Below are positions 10,392 to 21,952 of a stretch of 64,000 bases of DNA, piece by piece. Where the stretch lies: positions 73,071,553 to 73,135,552 of the forward strand of contig NC_081185.1 of the NCBI RefSeq assembly GCF_029867415.1, given 5' to 3'. The notes under the pieces are model-generated. The model was not told the origin of the DNA. It did no database searches and saw only the letters and a program-made list of their open reading frames with translations. Numbering within the stretch: the stretch's first letter is position 1; each line of letters starts with the position of its first letter. Made by a program: the position numbers and the translations under genes. This stretch comes from Vicia villosa (Eukaryota; Streptophyta; Magnoliopsida; Fabales; Fabaceae).

Positions 10392-12540
10392 CTAAGGAAT
10401 GTCATTCCAATGATTTATCCTAATCATGGAAGAGAGTGTGGCTAATGCATCAGCCAAATTGTTTTCTTCACGAGGAATGTGATGAAAATCTACGCTGTCA
10501 AAGAATGGTAACAATCTTCTTGCGTAGTCTTTGTAAGGAATTAGCCCTGGTTGGCGTGTTTCCCATTCTCTTTTGACTTGATTGATGACCAAAGCAGAAT
10601 CTCCGTATACATCCAAGTGTTTGATTCTTAGATCCATGGCTTCTTCGAGACCCATGATGCAAGCTTCATATTCGGCCTCATTGTTTGTGCATTTGAAAGT
10701 TAATCTGGCGGTAAATGGAATATGGGTACCCTGAGGTGTAACAATGATTGCCCCAATTCCTCTTCCATAAGCATTGACAGCTCTGTCAAAGATTAAGCCC
10801 CACTGGGATCCTATCTCAGGTCCTTCGTCGGGTAGTGGCTCGTCGTAATCTTTCATCTTGAGGTACATGACGTCTTCGTCCGGAAAATCGAAACTGGTTG
10901 ATTCATGACCATTGAGTGGGTGGTGAGCCCGGTGCTCAGCTAGAATGCTTCCTTTCACGGCTTTCTGTGCGTGATACTCAATGTCATATTCTGATAACAA
11001 CATCTGCCAACGGGCAATTCTCCCGGTTAAAGCAGGCTTCTCAAAGATGTACTTGATTGGATCCATATGAGAGATCAAACAAGTAGTATGTCGAATCATG
11101 TACTGGCGGAGACGCTTGGCAGCCCAGGCCAAAGCACAACACGTCTTCTCGAGCATGGAGTAGCGGGATTCATAGTCAGTGAATTTCTTGCTCAGGTAGT
11201 AAATGGCATGCTCTTTTCTCTTTGTCTCGTCTTGTTGTCCAAGGACACAACCCCTGGAATCTTCTAAGACAGTTAAGTACATTATCAAAGGTCTTCCTTC
11301 CACTGGAGGAGATAAGATGGGTGGTTCGAGCAGATATTCCTTAATGCTGTCGAACGCTTTCTGACAATCGTCTGTCCAGACGCAACTTTGATTTTTCCGT
11401 AGAAGTTTGAAAATAGGAGCGCAAGTTGCAGTCATGAGATATATGAATCTCGAGATGTAATTCAGACGTCCAAGAAATCCTCTAACTTGTTTCTCGGTTC
11501 TGGGCGAAGGCATTTCTTGAATTGCCTTGACTTTGTCTGGATCTACTTCAATTTCTCGTTTGCTGACAATGAAACCAAGGAGTTTTCCTGAGTAGACACC
11601 AAAGGTGCACTTGTTGGGGTTCAGGCGAAGCTGAAACTTCCGTAAGCGTTGAAATAACTTTTTCAGATTCTGTATGTGATCTTCTTCATTTTCTGATTTG
11701 GCAATCATGTCGTCCACATAAACTTCCACTTCTTTATGCATCATGTCATGGAAAAGTGTAGTCATGGCCCTTTGATAAGTTGCCCCTGCGTTCTTCAGTC
11801 CAAAAGGCATGACACGATAGCAGAACGTGCCCCAGGGGGTGATGAAAGCTGTTTTTTCCATGTCTTCAGGTGCCATCTTGATTTGGTTGTATCCTGAAAA
11901 TCCGTCCATGAACGAGAAAACTTTGGATTTCGCTGTTTTGTCTACCAACATATCAATATGCGGTAAAGGAAAATCATCCTTAGGGCTAGCTTTGTTCAAA
12001 TCTCTGTAGTCGACGCACATGCGGACTTTTCCGTCTTTCTTAGGAACGGGAACAATGTTAGCTAACCACTGAGGGTATTCTGAAGTTACGAGGAAACCTG
12101 CGTTGATCTGCTTTTGAACTTCCTCTTTGATTTTCATGGCCATCTCCGGATGAGTTCTTCTTAATTTTTGCTTGACCGGAGGGCACTCTGCTTTTAATGG
12201 CGAGTGATGCTCCACTATACTGGTATCCAACCCTGGCATATCTTGATAAGACCAAGCGAAGACATTTGAGAATTCTTTGAGCAGCTGTATTAAACTCTCT
12301 CTGATCTCTGAATTGAGCGAAGCTCCAATCTTAACCTCTTTTCTGTTTCCATCGGAACCAAGGTTAATGATCTCTAGAGGCTCATTGTATGGCTGAATGG
12401 CCTCTTCTTTTTGTTGAAGTAACCGGGAAATTTCCTTTGATATTTCTTCGTCTTCTTCTTCCTCTGCCTCGAATACAGGAAACTCAAAGCTTGGAGAAGT
12501 CATACGGTCGCACGTTTCAACGGGGTATTTTATGATTAAT
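10392..12540 (-). pseudogene. Ogre reverse transcriptase, RNase H and archaeal-type RNase H
   Basis: From the first ATG (12503) the frame is open for about 703 codons to a TAG at 10392. RT shows DGFSGYNQIKM and the catalytic YVDD near residue 262. The classic RNase H region follows but looks degenerate. A second RNase H domain (near residues 560-690) is marked by FKCTNNEAEYEACIMGL, DSALVINQV and ENNLADALA. The frame also stays open upstream of the ATG to an AG at 12541-12542, which fits an exon starting after a spliced intron. A terminal TAG separates it from integrase. Dual RNase H is diagnostic of the Tat/Ogre lineage. Confidence 0.92.
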
Positions 12541-12994
12541 CTGCATATGTGTGATAAGTTTTATTTAGTCAACGAGGGAAGACTCGGTGTATGCAGTTAA
12601 TGGAATATTTTGATGTTTTTTATAGTGTTTTTTAGGATTACCAACTTCCGAAAAAAAATAAAAGGAAAAACTGAACGAAGGAACAGAATGACATTTTTAT
12701 TTATTGACAGTCATTTCTTGAAACAAAGACCCTATAAAAAAAACTCTATTGCTTTGCGCGAAGCAAAGAGGGACATTTTCCTAAGAAATGGTAAAATGCA
12801 AAGCCCTATGAAACATCTCTTCACCCTGGGCTATGGTGAGAGGACAAAATAACGGTGAAATTTCCTACTTAGAGGGACATTTTCCTAAGAAAAGAGGGAC
12901 ATTTTCCTAAGAAATGGTAAAATGCAAAGCCCTATGAAACTTCAACAGCTGTCCAGTAGTGGCGAACCCCATTGTGCACTAAGTAATCTGGAAC
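12541..12994 (-). other. Putative Ogre intron between protease and RT
   Basis: Known Ogre elements splice an intron between the gag-pro and RT coding regions. Here the minus strand has an acceptor-like ATATGCAG ending at 12541, after which the frame to the RT start codon is free of stops (LIIKYPVETCDR then MTSPSF). I could not fix the donor. The segment includes a duplicated 50-bp block and otherwise no coding potential. Confidence 0.6.
12769..12942. repeat. Duplicated 50-bp block inside the putative Ogre intron
   Basis: A block beginning GAGGGACATTTTCC and ending CCCTATGAAAC occurs at 12769-12818 and again at 12893-12942 with no mismatch that I could see, and a partial third copy (about 20 bp) precedes the second at about 12871. 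The first lies next to a short GCTTTGCGCGAAGC inverted repeat at about 12750. Confidence 0.85.
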
Positions 12995-15900
12995 CTAAGG
13001 CTTAAGCTGGCCTGTGGTAGGTCTTGATTTACCAACCACTGTCTTTGCAACACTCAGACGATCTTCTTCTACTTCAGCAGACTGAGCGGTGTGAGCATAC
13101 CCTTTTCCAAGTGGAGTATGTCGGTTTTTCTTTTGAGGAAACTTCCAATCTTTTGAATGGAGAGACTCGTTGTCGGAGACACTTTCGAGATCATCCTCTT
13201 CTGTATTTTGGTCTTGCTCTTCTCCCAAGATGGCATTGACCAGATATGTGAACTCTAGATCCGTAGCCTCGGAAGGTGACTTGGGGATATAATCCTCAAT
13301 GATGACTTCACCAGATGCTGATGATGAATAGCAAGGGTTATACATCTCTTTTGGCTGAGAGAGGTACTCATAATCAATGTTCCATCCAGTTGGAACAATG
13401 TCTTCAAGAGAGATTCTTGAACTTTCAGGAGCGGAGTATTTCACCATGTAGTCAAATTTTCCGCTTGGTTCTCCTAATGTATCCCAAGTCTCTTCGGGGA
13501 TAGGAGGAACTTCTTCTGATGAACCATGACTTCTGGTGGTGAAGCTGTCAGTAACTTCATCACTGCTTGGTTGAGTCTTACTTTCAGATCCTTTAGTCGG
13601 ATAACAGCAAGGTGGATCAGACTCTGATAGGGCTATGTATCCTGCCTCGAGAAGGTAGGACATACATTCCACTTCAAAATTCTCATCGGTGTCTTCCGTA
13701 CCAATGGCATTGACTGTTTGCTGAACAGGTTGAAGAAAGCCTCCACTGCAGAAAGTTTCTTGAATAGGGAGAACTACCTCAATCCCTGGAATAGCTTTTG
13801 ATGATGTCGGAAAGAACCCAATTCCTGTTCTGTTCTTGTTGTTGGTAGGAATATTAATGTGCCCCCAACCACTGGTAGTGCCATCCTTTACAACTTGGAT
13901 TGCATCTTTGTATGAAGAGATAGACGTTGCTTTCTCCTTTCCTTTGTCCAAGGAAAGTGCTTGGAATTTAGTTCCAACAACTTCTTTTGGTTTTATGTCG
14001 GAGAATGATGACAGGTTGCTGACAATCAGAGCTCGTTCTCCACATACGGTTACCAATTTGTCATTTCTTATGAACTTCAGTTTCTGATGAAGTGTAGAAG
14101 TAATTGCCCCAGCCTCATGAATCCATGGGCGACCTAGCAAACAACAGTATTGTGCTGGAATGTCCATAACTTAGAAAGTGATTTTGAACGTCTGAGGTCC
14201 AATGGTTATGGGAAGATCTACTTCTCCGAAAACTGACTTTCTTGATCCATCAAATGCTTTGACGATGACATGACTTTTTCTTAGAGGGTAATCTTCGAAA
14301 GATAATCTTGATAATTTTGATTTAGGCATGACGTTGAGAGAGGATCCGTTGTCTATTAGGACTCCTGTGAGTACATCACCCATGCAGCCAACTGAGATGT
14401 GAAGTGGAAGATTGTGGTCCACTCCTTCTTCAGGAAGATCTTCGTCACAGAAACTTAGGTTAGTTCCGGCGGAGATGTTGGCAACGATGTTGTTGAATTG
14501 GCTTATAGTAACACTTGGTTCTACGAAAGCTTGTTCCAAAACTTTCTGTAGAGCTTCCCTATGAGCTTCAGAACTCAATAGCAGGGAAAGAACAGAAATC
14601 CTAGACGGAGTATGTAGTAATTGATCTACAATGTTGTATTCACTCCTCTGGATTAACTTCAAGATCTCATCATTTTCTTTCGCTTGAACAGCATTGGTCG
14701 GATGATTGTCTTGCCTATGTGGTACTTCCTCCGAAGGTTTCTCCACATTTTCTGTTGTTCTGTTGAAGACTCGTCCACTTCTGGTGACTCGACTAATATC
14801 AGCAATGTTGACAACAGACAGTAATGGTGCCTCCTTACCATTTTCAATGAATGTAGCGTTGTACTTGTATGGTATAGCCTTGCTGGACTCATACGGTACA
14901 GGACCTGGTAAGTAGATGACTAGTGGTGCAACTGCTGCCTTCCTGCTATCATACTTAACTTGCATAGGTTCAACTTGATTAATTTGAGGAGATACGGTAA
15001 AGACTTCATCATCTTCTCTGTTGGCAAGAACAGTAATGGTATTGTCATCTATCAGCTTTTGAATGTCGTTGCGAACACGCAAACATCCTCGTGAATTTCT
15101 TCGACAGGTTTCGAATCTACTGTAAGGATGGAAATTAGTTCCAAAGTAGGCAAGTCCATTTAAAGTTTTATGGAACCTGACTACCGATCCTTCAAGATCT
15201 TCAACTTTGTAGATTTTGTATTCTCCTGGACATCCTTGAACCATGTTGATGTCATGTTCAGTTCTGACTCGAATATGTTGAATCCATCCTAAGTCCATTT
15301 GTTCTTGTAATGCAGCTTGAACTACGGCACATCCTTGTTTATTCTTTGGACAAATTTCACATGTGAAGTAGTTGTGAGGTGGTACATGACCGTACCCAGC
15401 TTGTTTAGCGTGCATCTTGACAAGATTCTCCCCTATCTGACAAATGTCGTAGATTTGAATGACATTGGGGTGTTGATCTATCAGATTTACTGAAGCTTCT
15501 TTATGCTGCGGCAAAGGATTTGCTTGGACGTTTGGATTAGTATCTTTGAAGGATAGCATTCCGTTCTTCACTAATCGTTGGACGTCGACCTTGAAAGGGA
15601 AAGAGTTCTCAATATTGTGACCTGGTGCCCCCTGATGATAGGGACAAGATTGGTCAGCCTTATACCATGGTGAGGAACTGTTTGTAGGATTTGGAGGACT
15701 CCTTGTCTGAATGAGTCCTTTTGCCAGTAATGTTGGAAACAATTCTGCATACGACATTGGTACGGGGTCAAAGGCAGGATACCTTGGAGCCCGATTGTTG
15801 TAATTTGGAGGTCGAACCTGCTGCTGAGGTTGCTGCGACCTTTGTTGAATTTGTTGTTGCGAAACTTGAGGTTGATAAGCTGGCGCTGAGTTAACAACCG

Positions 15901-17124
15901 GAGTTATTGCTGCAACTTGAGGTTGGAATTTCTTCTTGATTTTGTGCAAGACATTGCTGACATCTTGATCCTTTTTCTTCTGGAAAGAACTTCCATACTT
16001 CCTTGGACCAATAGAAGATTCTGGTTCTTTGTTCAAGTGTCCTTCCCGAACTGCTTCTTCTAAACGCACACCCATGTTTACCATCTCGGTAAAGTCACTT
16101 GGTGCACTTGCAACCATTCGTCCGTAGTAAAATGGACTCAAAGTTTTGAGATAGATTTTTGTCATTTCTTTCTCTTCAAGTGGTGGACAAATTTGAGCAG
16201 CAACTTCACGCCATCTCTGAGCGTATTCCTTGAAGCTTTCTCTATCCTTTTGAGTCATGGCCCGAAGTTGATCTCTGTTGGGAGCCATATCCAGAATGTA
16301 CTTATACTGTTTGACGAAGCCCTCTCCGAGGTCTCGAAAAGTACGAATCTCTGAACTGTCCAAGTCATGTACCATTTGAGTGCAGCACCAGTCAGGCTTT
16401 CTTGAAAATAATGAATGAGCAATTGTTGATTATCAGTCTGAGTTGACATTCTTCGAGCGTACATTACGAGATGACTTTGTGGGCATGAATTCCCTTTGTA
16501 CTTCTCGAAATCTGGTACTTTGAATTTGTGAGGAATCTTAACATTTGGAACCAGACAGAGGTCTGCAGCATTCTTTCCAAATAGATCTTGTCCTCGGAGA
16601 GTCTTGAGTTCCTTCTGCATTTGCAGAAACTGTTCTTGGAACTCGTCCAATCTTTCATACACGCCAGCATCCTCACTTGGAGCGTGATGATATACTTGTC
16701 CGCCCTGCGGAGAAAAAGTATGCATAATCGGTCGTGGAGAAGCCATGATAGCAGATCTTGGTATCTCAGCGTTCTGTTGTGCGAAACCCATTGCCGTTGC
16801 TCTCGGAACTTCAATTTCCAGAGGTTTGTAACCCTCCGGTGGACGCATATCCATGGTGACTTTTGGAGCTTCATAAGCTGGAGGTATGTACCCTTCTGGA
16901 ATAAAGTTATACGGCATGCCCCAAGATCGGTCAGGCGGCATGGTATACTGAGGAATACGAGTAGAAACAATCTCGGAAACCACAGTCCTTTGTGGTTCTT
17001 CTGGCGTTGGTCGATTCTGCGCAACTACCAGGGCTTCTACCATACTACTGAGCCTTTCAACAGTACCTTTGAGAGTATTAATCTCTTCTCTGAGTTCTTC
17101 ATTCTCTTGCTCAAAGTCTTCCAT
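12995..17124 (-). pseudogene. Ogre gag-protease with one frameshift and one nonsense codon
   Basis: Gag starts at the ATG at 17124 with a coiled-coil-like N-terminus (EQENEELREEINTLKG). The capsid region includes FPDFEKYKG-like and LTGAALKWYM motifs. Near 16361 the frame changes by one base just after KWYM, consistent with a 1-bp deletion, and continues as DLDSSEIRTF to 14171. The aspartic protease motif LIDNGSSLNVMP lies near 14360. A TAA at 14171-14173 then interrupts the frame, which reopens in phase at 14167 and runs to 12995 with a conserved LLGRPWIHEAGA segment and a variable acidic tail. The overlap of the two frames at 16255-16375 marks the shift. Confidence 0.88.
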
Positions 17125-17414
17125 TCTTTTCTTGTGACTTGAACGAGTGTTGTATGGATGAGACAGCTTGAAAGTCTTGGTTCACCTCCTTCTCCTCCTC
17201 TCTTTCTGGAGAAAGGAAAGTGACTATTAGATCCGCGACAATTCTCGTGTCAGTGCGTACAACTAAACTGATGCATGATATGCAATTAAGTTAATATTTT
17301 TCAAGGAAACACCATAATTACGTTATGAAACATCAAACTTTTATTAATTAAGCGAAAACGCCATTTTTACACACTTTGAAAAGGGAAAATACAGAGAAAC
17401 TGAGAGAAAGGACT
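17125..17414 (-). other. Spacer between Ogre ORF1 and gag
   Basis: About 290 bp without a coding frame in element sense. It contains a pyrimidine-rich run on the plus strand (CTCCTTCTCCTCCTCTC near 17185) and AT-rich sequence. Confidence 0.6.
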
Positions 17415-18851
17415 CTAAAACTTTGACGAAGAGCCGACTTCACGTTCTAACATCTTCTTCTGTTTCTTGAGCTGAGCATTCTCTGACGTGAGCTGATCGA
17501 TGATCCAGGAAGCAGGAGGGATATGATGAGAAAGTGATGATTGTGTCACTTGTCGATCAAGCACTTTAAGTAACTCATCCTTCCTTCTTAGGATGTTTTG
17601 AATCTCAACATTTTCCGTGTTGACAATTTGATACTTGTTCCTCCAAGCATTCCTTTCTTGGCATACCTTGTTTAATGCCGCTTGCAGTTTTTCAACATCG
17701 GTGGAGAAAAGGTAAATTGGTTCCCTTAGGGGAATAGGTTCTTGATGTTGATATGGCATCCTGAGCTTGAATGCTCTGACGCGTACCCATTGAAGGTAAG
17801 GATCCAGGGAGATGCAAAGATGTTTTCCTAACAATCTTCTCCCTTTGCTGTGTACAAGACGCCAGGCTTGGACAATTTCCTTCTTCAGCATGTTGCCATG
17901 ATCGTCGATGTTCTTGAAGAACAAACCTTCCAATTGGATGTTACTTGGAATGTTTTTCATAGGATAGCCGTATTGACGACGGGCTAAAGCTGGATTGTAA
18001 CTGATTCCTCCCTTAGTTCCAATAAGGGGTATGTTGGGAAAACTTCCGCAACTGAAGATGATCTTGGTTTCGTCGTTGTCAGGACTACACCACTCAATGT
18101 CTGTATGAGTGAGAGACATGATTTTCTATGACCAGTAAAGGCCATCCCTCATATTCCAGAAAGTGCTAGACTTTGGCAGGTGCGAAACGAACCATTCGTA
18201 TAACAACGGTACACAGCATGTGATCAATCCTCCTCGCTGCAGGTTTCTTGAATGCACAGAGTGATAAGCATCCGCAAGCAAGGTTGGAACCGGATTTCCA
18301 ATTAAGAAGATCTTAATTGCGTTGATGTCGACGAAATCGTTAATGTTAGGGAACAAAAACAATCCGTAGATAAGCAAAGCCAAGACTTCCTCAAAAGCGC
18401 TCATATCTTGGATGCTGACGAAGTACCGAGCTTGATCAAACAGGAATTTGGAGGGCAATCCTTGAATTCCTCCTCTACTCACCATATGAGTTCTGATGTC
18501 GACTACGTTCAAAGGAGTAGTTGCAGCAATGATAATGTCGTCAGGATTCTTTTCCAAACCGGAGTACGGATCTTGCGCGTACACGAGTATCTCAATCAGA
18601 CGAGAGTACTCCTCTAACGTAGGCATGAGCTGATAATCTGGAAAGGTGAAGCAGTGATACGTTGGATCGTAAAACTGCACCAAGGTGGGAAGGATCCCAT
18701 CCACCATGTTGGTATTGAGCAAAGGCAGAAGTTTTCCATACTTCTCCTTGAAAGCCTGGGGGTTGACCACCAGTTTTCCGAGCTTTCATAGTTCCTCGAC
18801 CTGGGGAATCTTGAAGGTGTATTTCCTAGATCTTTTTCTTCCGTAATCCAT
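17415..18851 (-). pseudogene. Ogre ORF1 (unknown function) with two nonsense codons
   Basis: The frame begins at an ATG at 18851 (MDYGRKRSRKY) and ends at 17415, about 478 codons. A TGA at 18786-18788 (codon 22) and a TAG at 18126-18128 interrupt it; all three parts are in the same phase. The N-terminal two thirds (FKEKYGKLLPLLNTNMVDGI ... FPDYQLMPTLEEYSRLI) correspond to the uncharacterised domain found in ORF1 of Ogre elements and in related plant mobile-domain-like proteins. The C-terminus is predicted to form a coiled coil (NAQLKKQKKMLEREV). ORF1 lies between PBS and gag, a position peculiar to Ogre, and its role is unknown. Confidence 0.82.
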
Positions 18852-19650
18852 GGTATAGATCCTTAAGTCCTTTCTCCGTTTCTCTCTTTCTATGAAGTTC
18901 AAAACGTTCGTTATTTAGTTTCCTTGAAAAACGACTCGAAAAAGACTCTTTTGTTTTTAGTTTTTAGTTGTTTATTAATGAATGATGCATGAATGCATGA
19001 ATGCACACACAAGAGTTTTAAACAAACATGGCGTTGAAGGGTATAGTGGTCATGAAGTCAAAACGCAAACCTCGCCCCAATGGTAAACTAAGGATAAGGA
19101 TTTTTGTACCTGTAGAACGGGTTCTAGGGGTCTCAGAGTTTTTTCTCAACCTTAAAGATACGTTGATTGGTATCTATAAGAGAGTTTCCTCTGAGTGTAG
19201 TATCTGCGTGACAATTACTTTCGTAATCACCGCTCTACGTCTTAAAAAGGCTTTAAGTGGGGTTAATGTGTTTCTAGGTCCTCCTGGTACAAATCAGTCT
19301 CGGAACGCAGTGGCGCAGTTAATCACAACCAGCCAGGCAAATCCCAAGAGTAGACTTGGAAACCAAGATTAGAGGGTCTTCACCGGGAAGACATCCTCCA
19401 TCCTATCTTATGTTGCACTCAAATCCGGGTATAGGATTTCTCACCACAAGGGGGAATCAAGCCCTTTCCCGATACAGAATAAACAAAATAAACAAATATA
19501 TATGCAACAATCACATGATATGACACAGAGGTTAGGCAGGACCTCTCTTGTTTGAGGGGGAATTTGGCATCCCTAATTCCTCATTGGGGCTGGACCAGCA
19601 ACAGGTCAACCATTGGTTTGGGTGAAAAACCAAGGTTTTTAACACTTATA
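18852..19650 (-). other. Ogre untranslated leader between PBS and ORF1
   Basis: I see no coding frame in element sense. One copy of the TTCACCGGGAA stem-loop family is here (19372-19398, stem GTCTTC/GAAGAC plus GAGG/CCTC). A plus-strand frame at 19028-19372 has no recognisable protein features and is treated as chance. Confidence 0.65.
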
Positions 19651-19668
19651 TCCCCAGCAGAGTCGCCA
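19651..19668 (-). promoter_or_regulatory. Ogre primer binding site (tRNA-Arg type)
   Basis: The minus strand reads TGGCGACTCTGCTGGGGA, six bases downstream of the LTR end. This is the PBS reported for Ogre elements and assigned to tRNA-Arg. Confidence 0.92.
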
Positions 19669-20214
19669 TTTTTCTGTGGTGGTCGTTTTCTTTACCTCCC
19701 CGTTTCACTTGGGAGGACGGCACGCTATACCCTTCACGCGAAATTTGGAAGGAGAATGCGCCCGTGGTGGGAGGAATTTTGTTTCAGTTCTTCCTACGAT
19801 ATCACACGAACTTTCTTATTGGTCCTACGAGTAGGAAAGGGAAAAAAAGATCTCAACTAAACCCTAAGAGTTTTCTAAGTGTGGGGATTTCACCTAGACT
19901 AGAAATTCTGGAGTCCGGGGGGTCGGTTATACATAGAGAAGTGTTTAAGCACCCTACATATCTGTAGTACTCTACAGGAACATTCTCTGTGTCATTGTGA
20001 TTGTGTTTATTGCTAATGATTGGGAAAGTTTCTCCTTTGTGTTAGGAGAGAGAATTGAATTGAAAAAAGACAAACAGACAGACAAACTGACTATTTTTGG
20101 TATTTTATTAGCTCGCTGAGATTCCTTGTGAACCTCATGCCTACATATCCCTAGTGGAAGTTAGAGCTTAATGTAGTTCGGAGAACTAACTAGGGAAATT
20201 AATTATTTTTGGTG

Positions 20215-21905
20215 CCTTGCTTAAAGCTCAAGGTTGAAGCTTGAATTAAATCTCTGTTTACAATAAAGAGACATGAAATCATCTTTATAGAGAGGTATTT
20301 GTACTATTCTACCACAAACATTTAAAGGAGTGACAGAATAACTGAATTCATTTCATTCAAGAGGGGGACCTTACTTGTGTATGTGCAAGTATACCAGTCA
20401 AATGCCTCTTAAATGAAAGAAAGATGCTCATCCAAATTAGGGAAAGTTACCACATGTCTGGGTTTTACTGCCAGCTCATGCCTTTCAAAATCCTAAATGG
20501 GAGACTTGATTAAAATTGAAGTTGAAGTTGAAATGTTTGTTTGTTTGAATGTGGTAGAGTAATAAAAATATCTCTTTATAGAGATAAGCTATGTCTATCT
20601 ACTGTATAAAAGATTTGACTTTAGCTGGCTTGTATGAGGCCCAAGCTTGAGGCTTTTTGATTGATTTATTAATTATTATTCATTGACTCTGGGAGATGAC
20701 TCCACTGGGGATTAATTACAGGGTATTTTTGTGTTCTGTACAAAGCCCAGAATTGAGGTTGACTCTACTTAGGGGAAAAAAATTTTTTTGATGGATTTTT
20801 ATTTTGTGTTCTGTATAAAGCCCAGAATTGAGGCTGACTCTAGCTAGAGAAACACTATTTTCTGCCTTGTACAAAGCCCAAGGTTGTGGCAGACTCTTTT
20901 AAATAAATTGAGTATGGATGACTCTTATGGGGAAAAGATCCAAGGTGTTAGGAATCTTTGACTCATGAAAATATGGTTTAAGCTGCCTTGTATAAAGCCC
21001 AAGGTTGTGGCTACTGAATGATGAAGAACTCACTGGGGAGACTCTATTATCTGCCTTGTACAATGCCCAAGGTTGAGGCTGACTCTTGACAGGGAAGTTT
21101 TATTGTTTGGTGCCTTGTATGAAGCCCAAGGTTGAGGCTAACTATTTTTGTTGATTTTGACTCTACTGAGGAGATTTTATTTATTAAAAGACTGTTTTTC
21201 TTTGGAAGCTAACCCTTTCCAGGGATTTTGACTCAACTGGTGAATTTGTCTGTTAAAAGACTGGTTTTATCATGTTTTTTGGAGGCTGACCCTTTCCAGG
21301 GGTTTGTACTCTTTGGGGAAATTATCTCCTAAGAGAATGAATCTTTGGTTTTTTGAAGGACTGATTTTATCATGTTTTTTGGAGGCTAACCCTTTCCAGG
21401 GGTTTTTATTGAAAGGATAGATTGATTTTGGAAGCTAACCCTTTCCAGGGATTTTTATTAGAATGAAGGAATGATTTTGGAGGCTAACCCTTTCCAGGGG
21501 TTTTTATTAGAATGAATGGCAGAAAGATTATCTAGTGGAGACTTCTTGTTTAAAGCCCAAGATGAAGGCTGACACATGCTGAGGATAAGCAAACATAGAT
21601 CCTAGACTCTGCTAAGGAAGATTGATGAAGATAAGGGTGACAGAGACTATCCATGTCTCTCATTCCAAAATGTACTCAATGTAAAATTGAGACAAACTTA
21701 GCTTGTTTAAAGTCTGGTTTAAATTGGAAGAAACTCACCAGGGTAGGCTAAAAGGTAACTAAAGACCTGTTCCTATGTTTATAAGAAACCTGATGGGTCC
21801 TTGTATACAAGCTCAAGAGGAAGCTGGAAATGCTTTTAAGAAGCCTGTGGGTCCTTGTACAAAGCCCAAGAGGAGGCTAATCGAGGGTCCTTGTTATAGC
21901 ACAAG
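20215..21905. repeat. Dispersed array of small stem-loops with constant loop and varying stems
   Basis: Nine copies have a 5-bp stem and a 9-nt loop related to TACAAAGCC: 20215-20233, 20628-20646, 20734-20752, 20809-20827, 20865-20883, 20986-21004, 21054-21072, 21113-21131 and 21544-21562. Most stems are CCTTG/CAAGG, but GCTTG/CAAGC, TTCTG/CAGAA (twice) and TCTTG/CAAGA also occur, always complementary. Three weaker copies lie near 21799, 21853 and 21890. Most copies are followed by a GAGGCTGACTCT-like tail. Spacing is irregular (55 to 430 bp). Confidence 0.9.
21211..21502. repeat. Five copies of a CCCTTTCCAGGG stem-loop motif
   Basis: Copies start at 21211, 21288, 21388, 21437 and 21486, each preceded by GGAGGCT or GGAAGCT. 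The core forms a stem of CCC/GGG, extended to AACCC/GGGTT in two copies and ACCC/GGGT in one. The two copies with GGGATT lose the outer pairs. Confidence 0.85.
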
Positions 21906-21952
21906 AGAAAGCTATGTAGTTTTGAACTTATTTTGGCTCTAAGCAAATGGGT

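Noticed and set aside
16588..17142. 184-codon plus-strand frame
   Set aside because: Antisense shadow of the Ogre gag frame; no recognised domain.
20215..21905. A CRISPR-like array
   Set aside because: Plant nuclear context, irregular spacing and varying repeat arms; a retrotransposon stem-loop array explains it.
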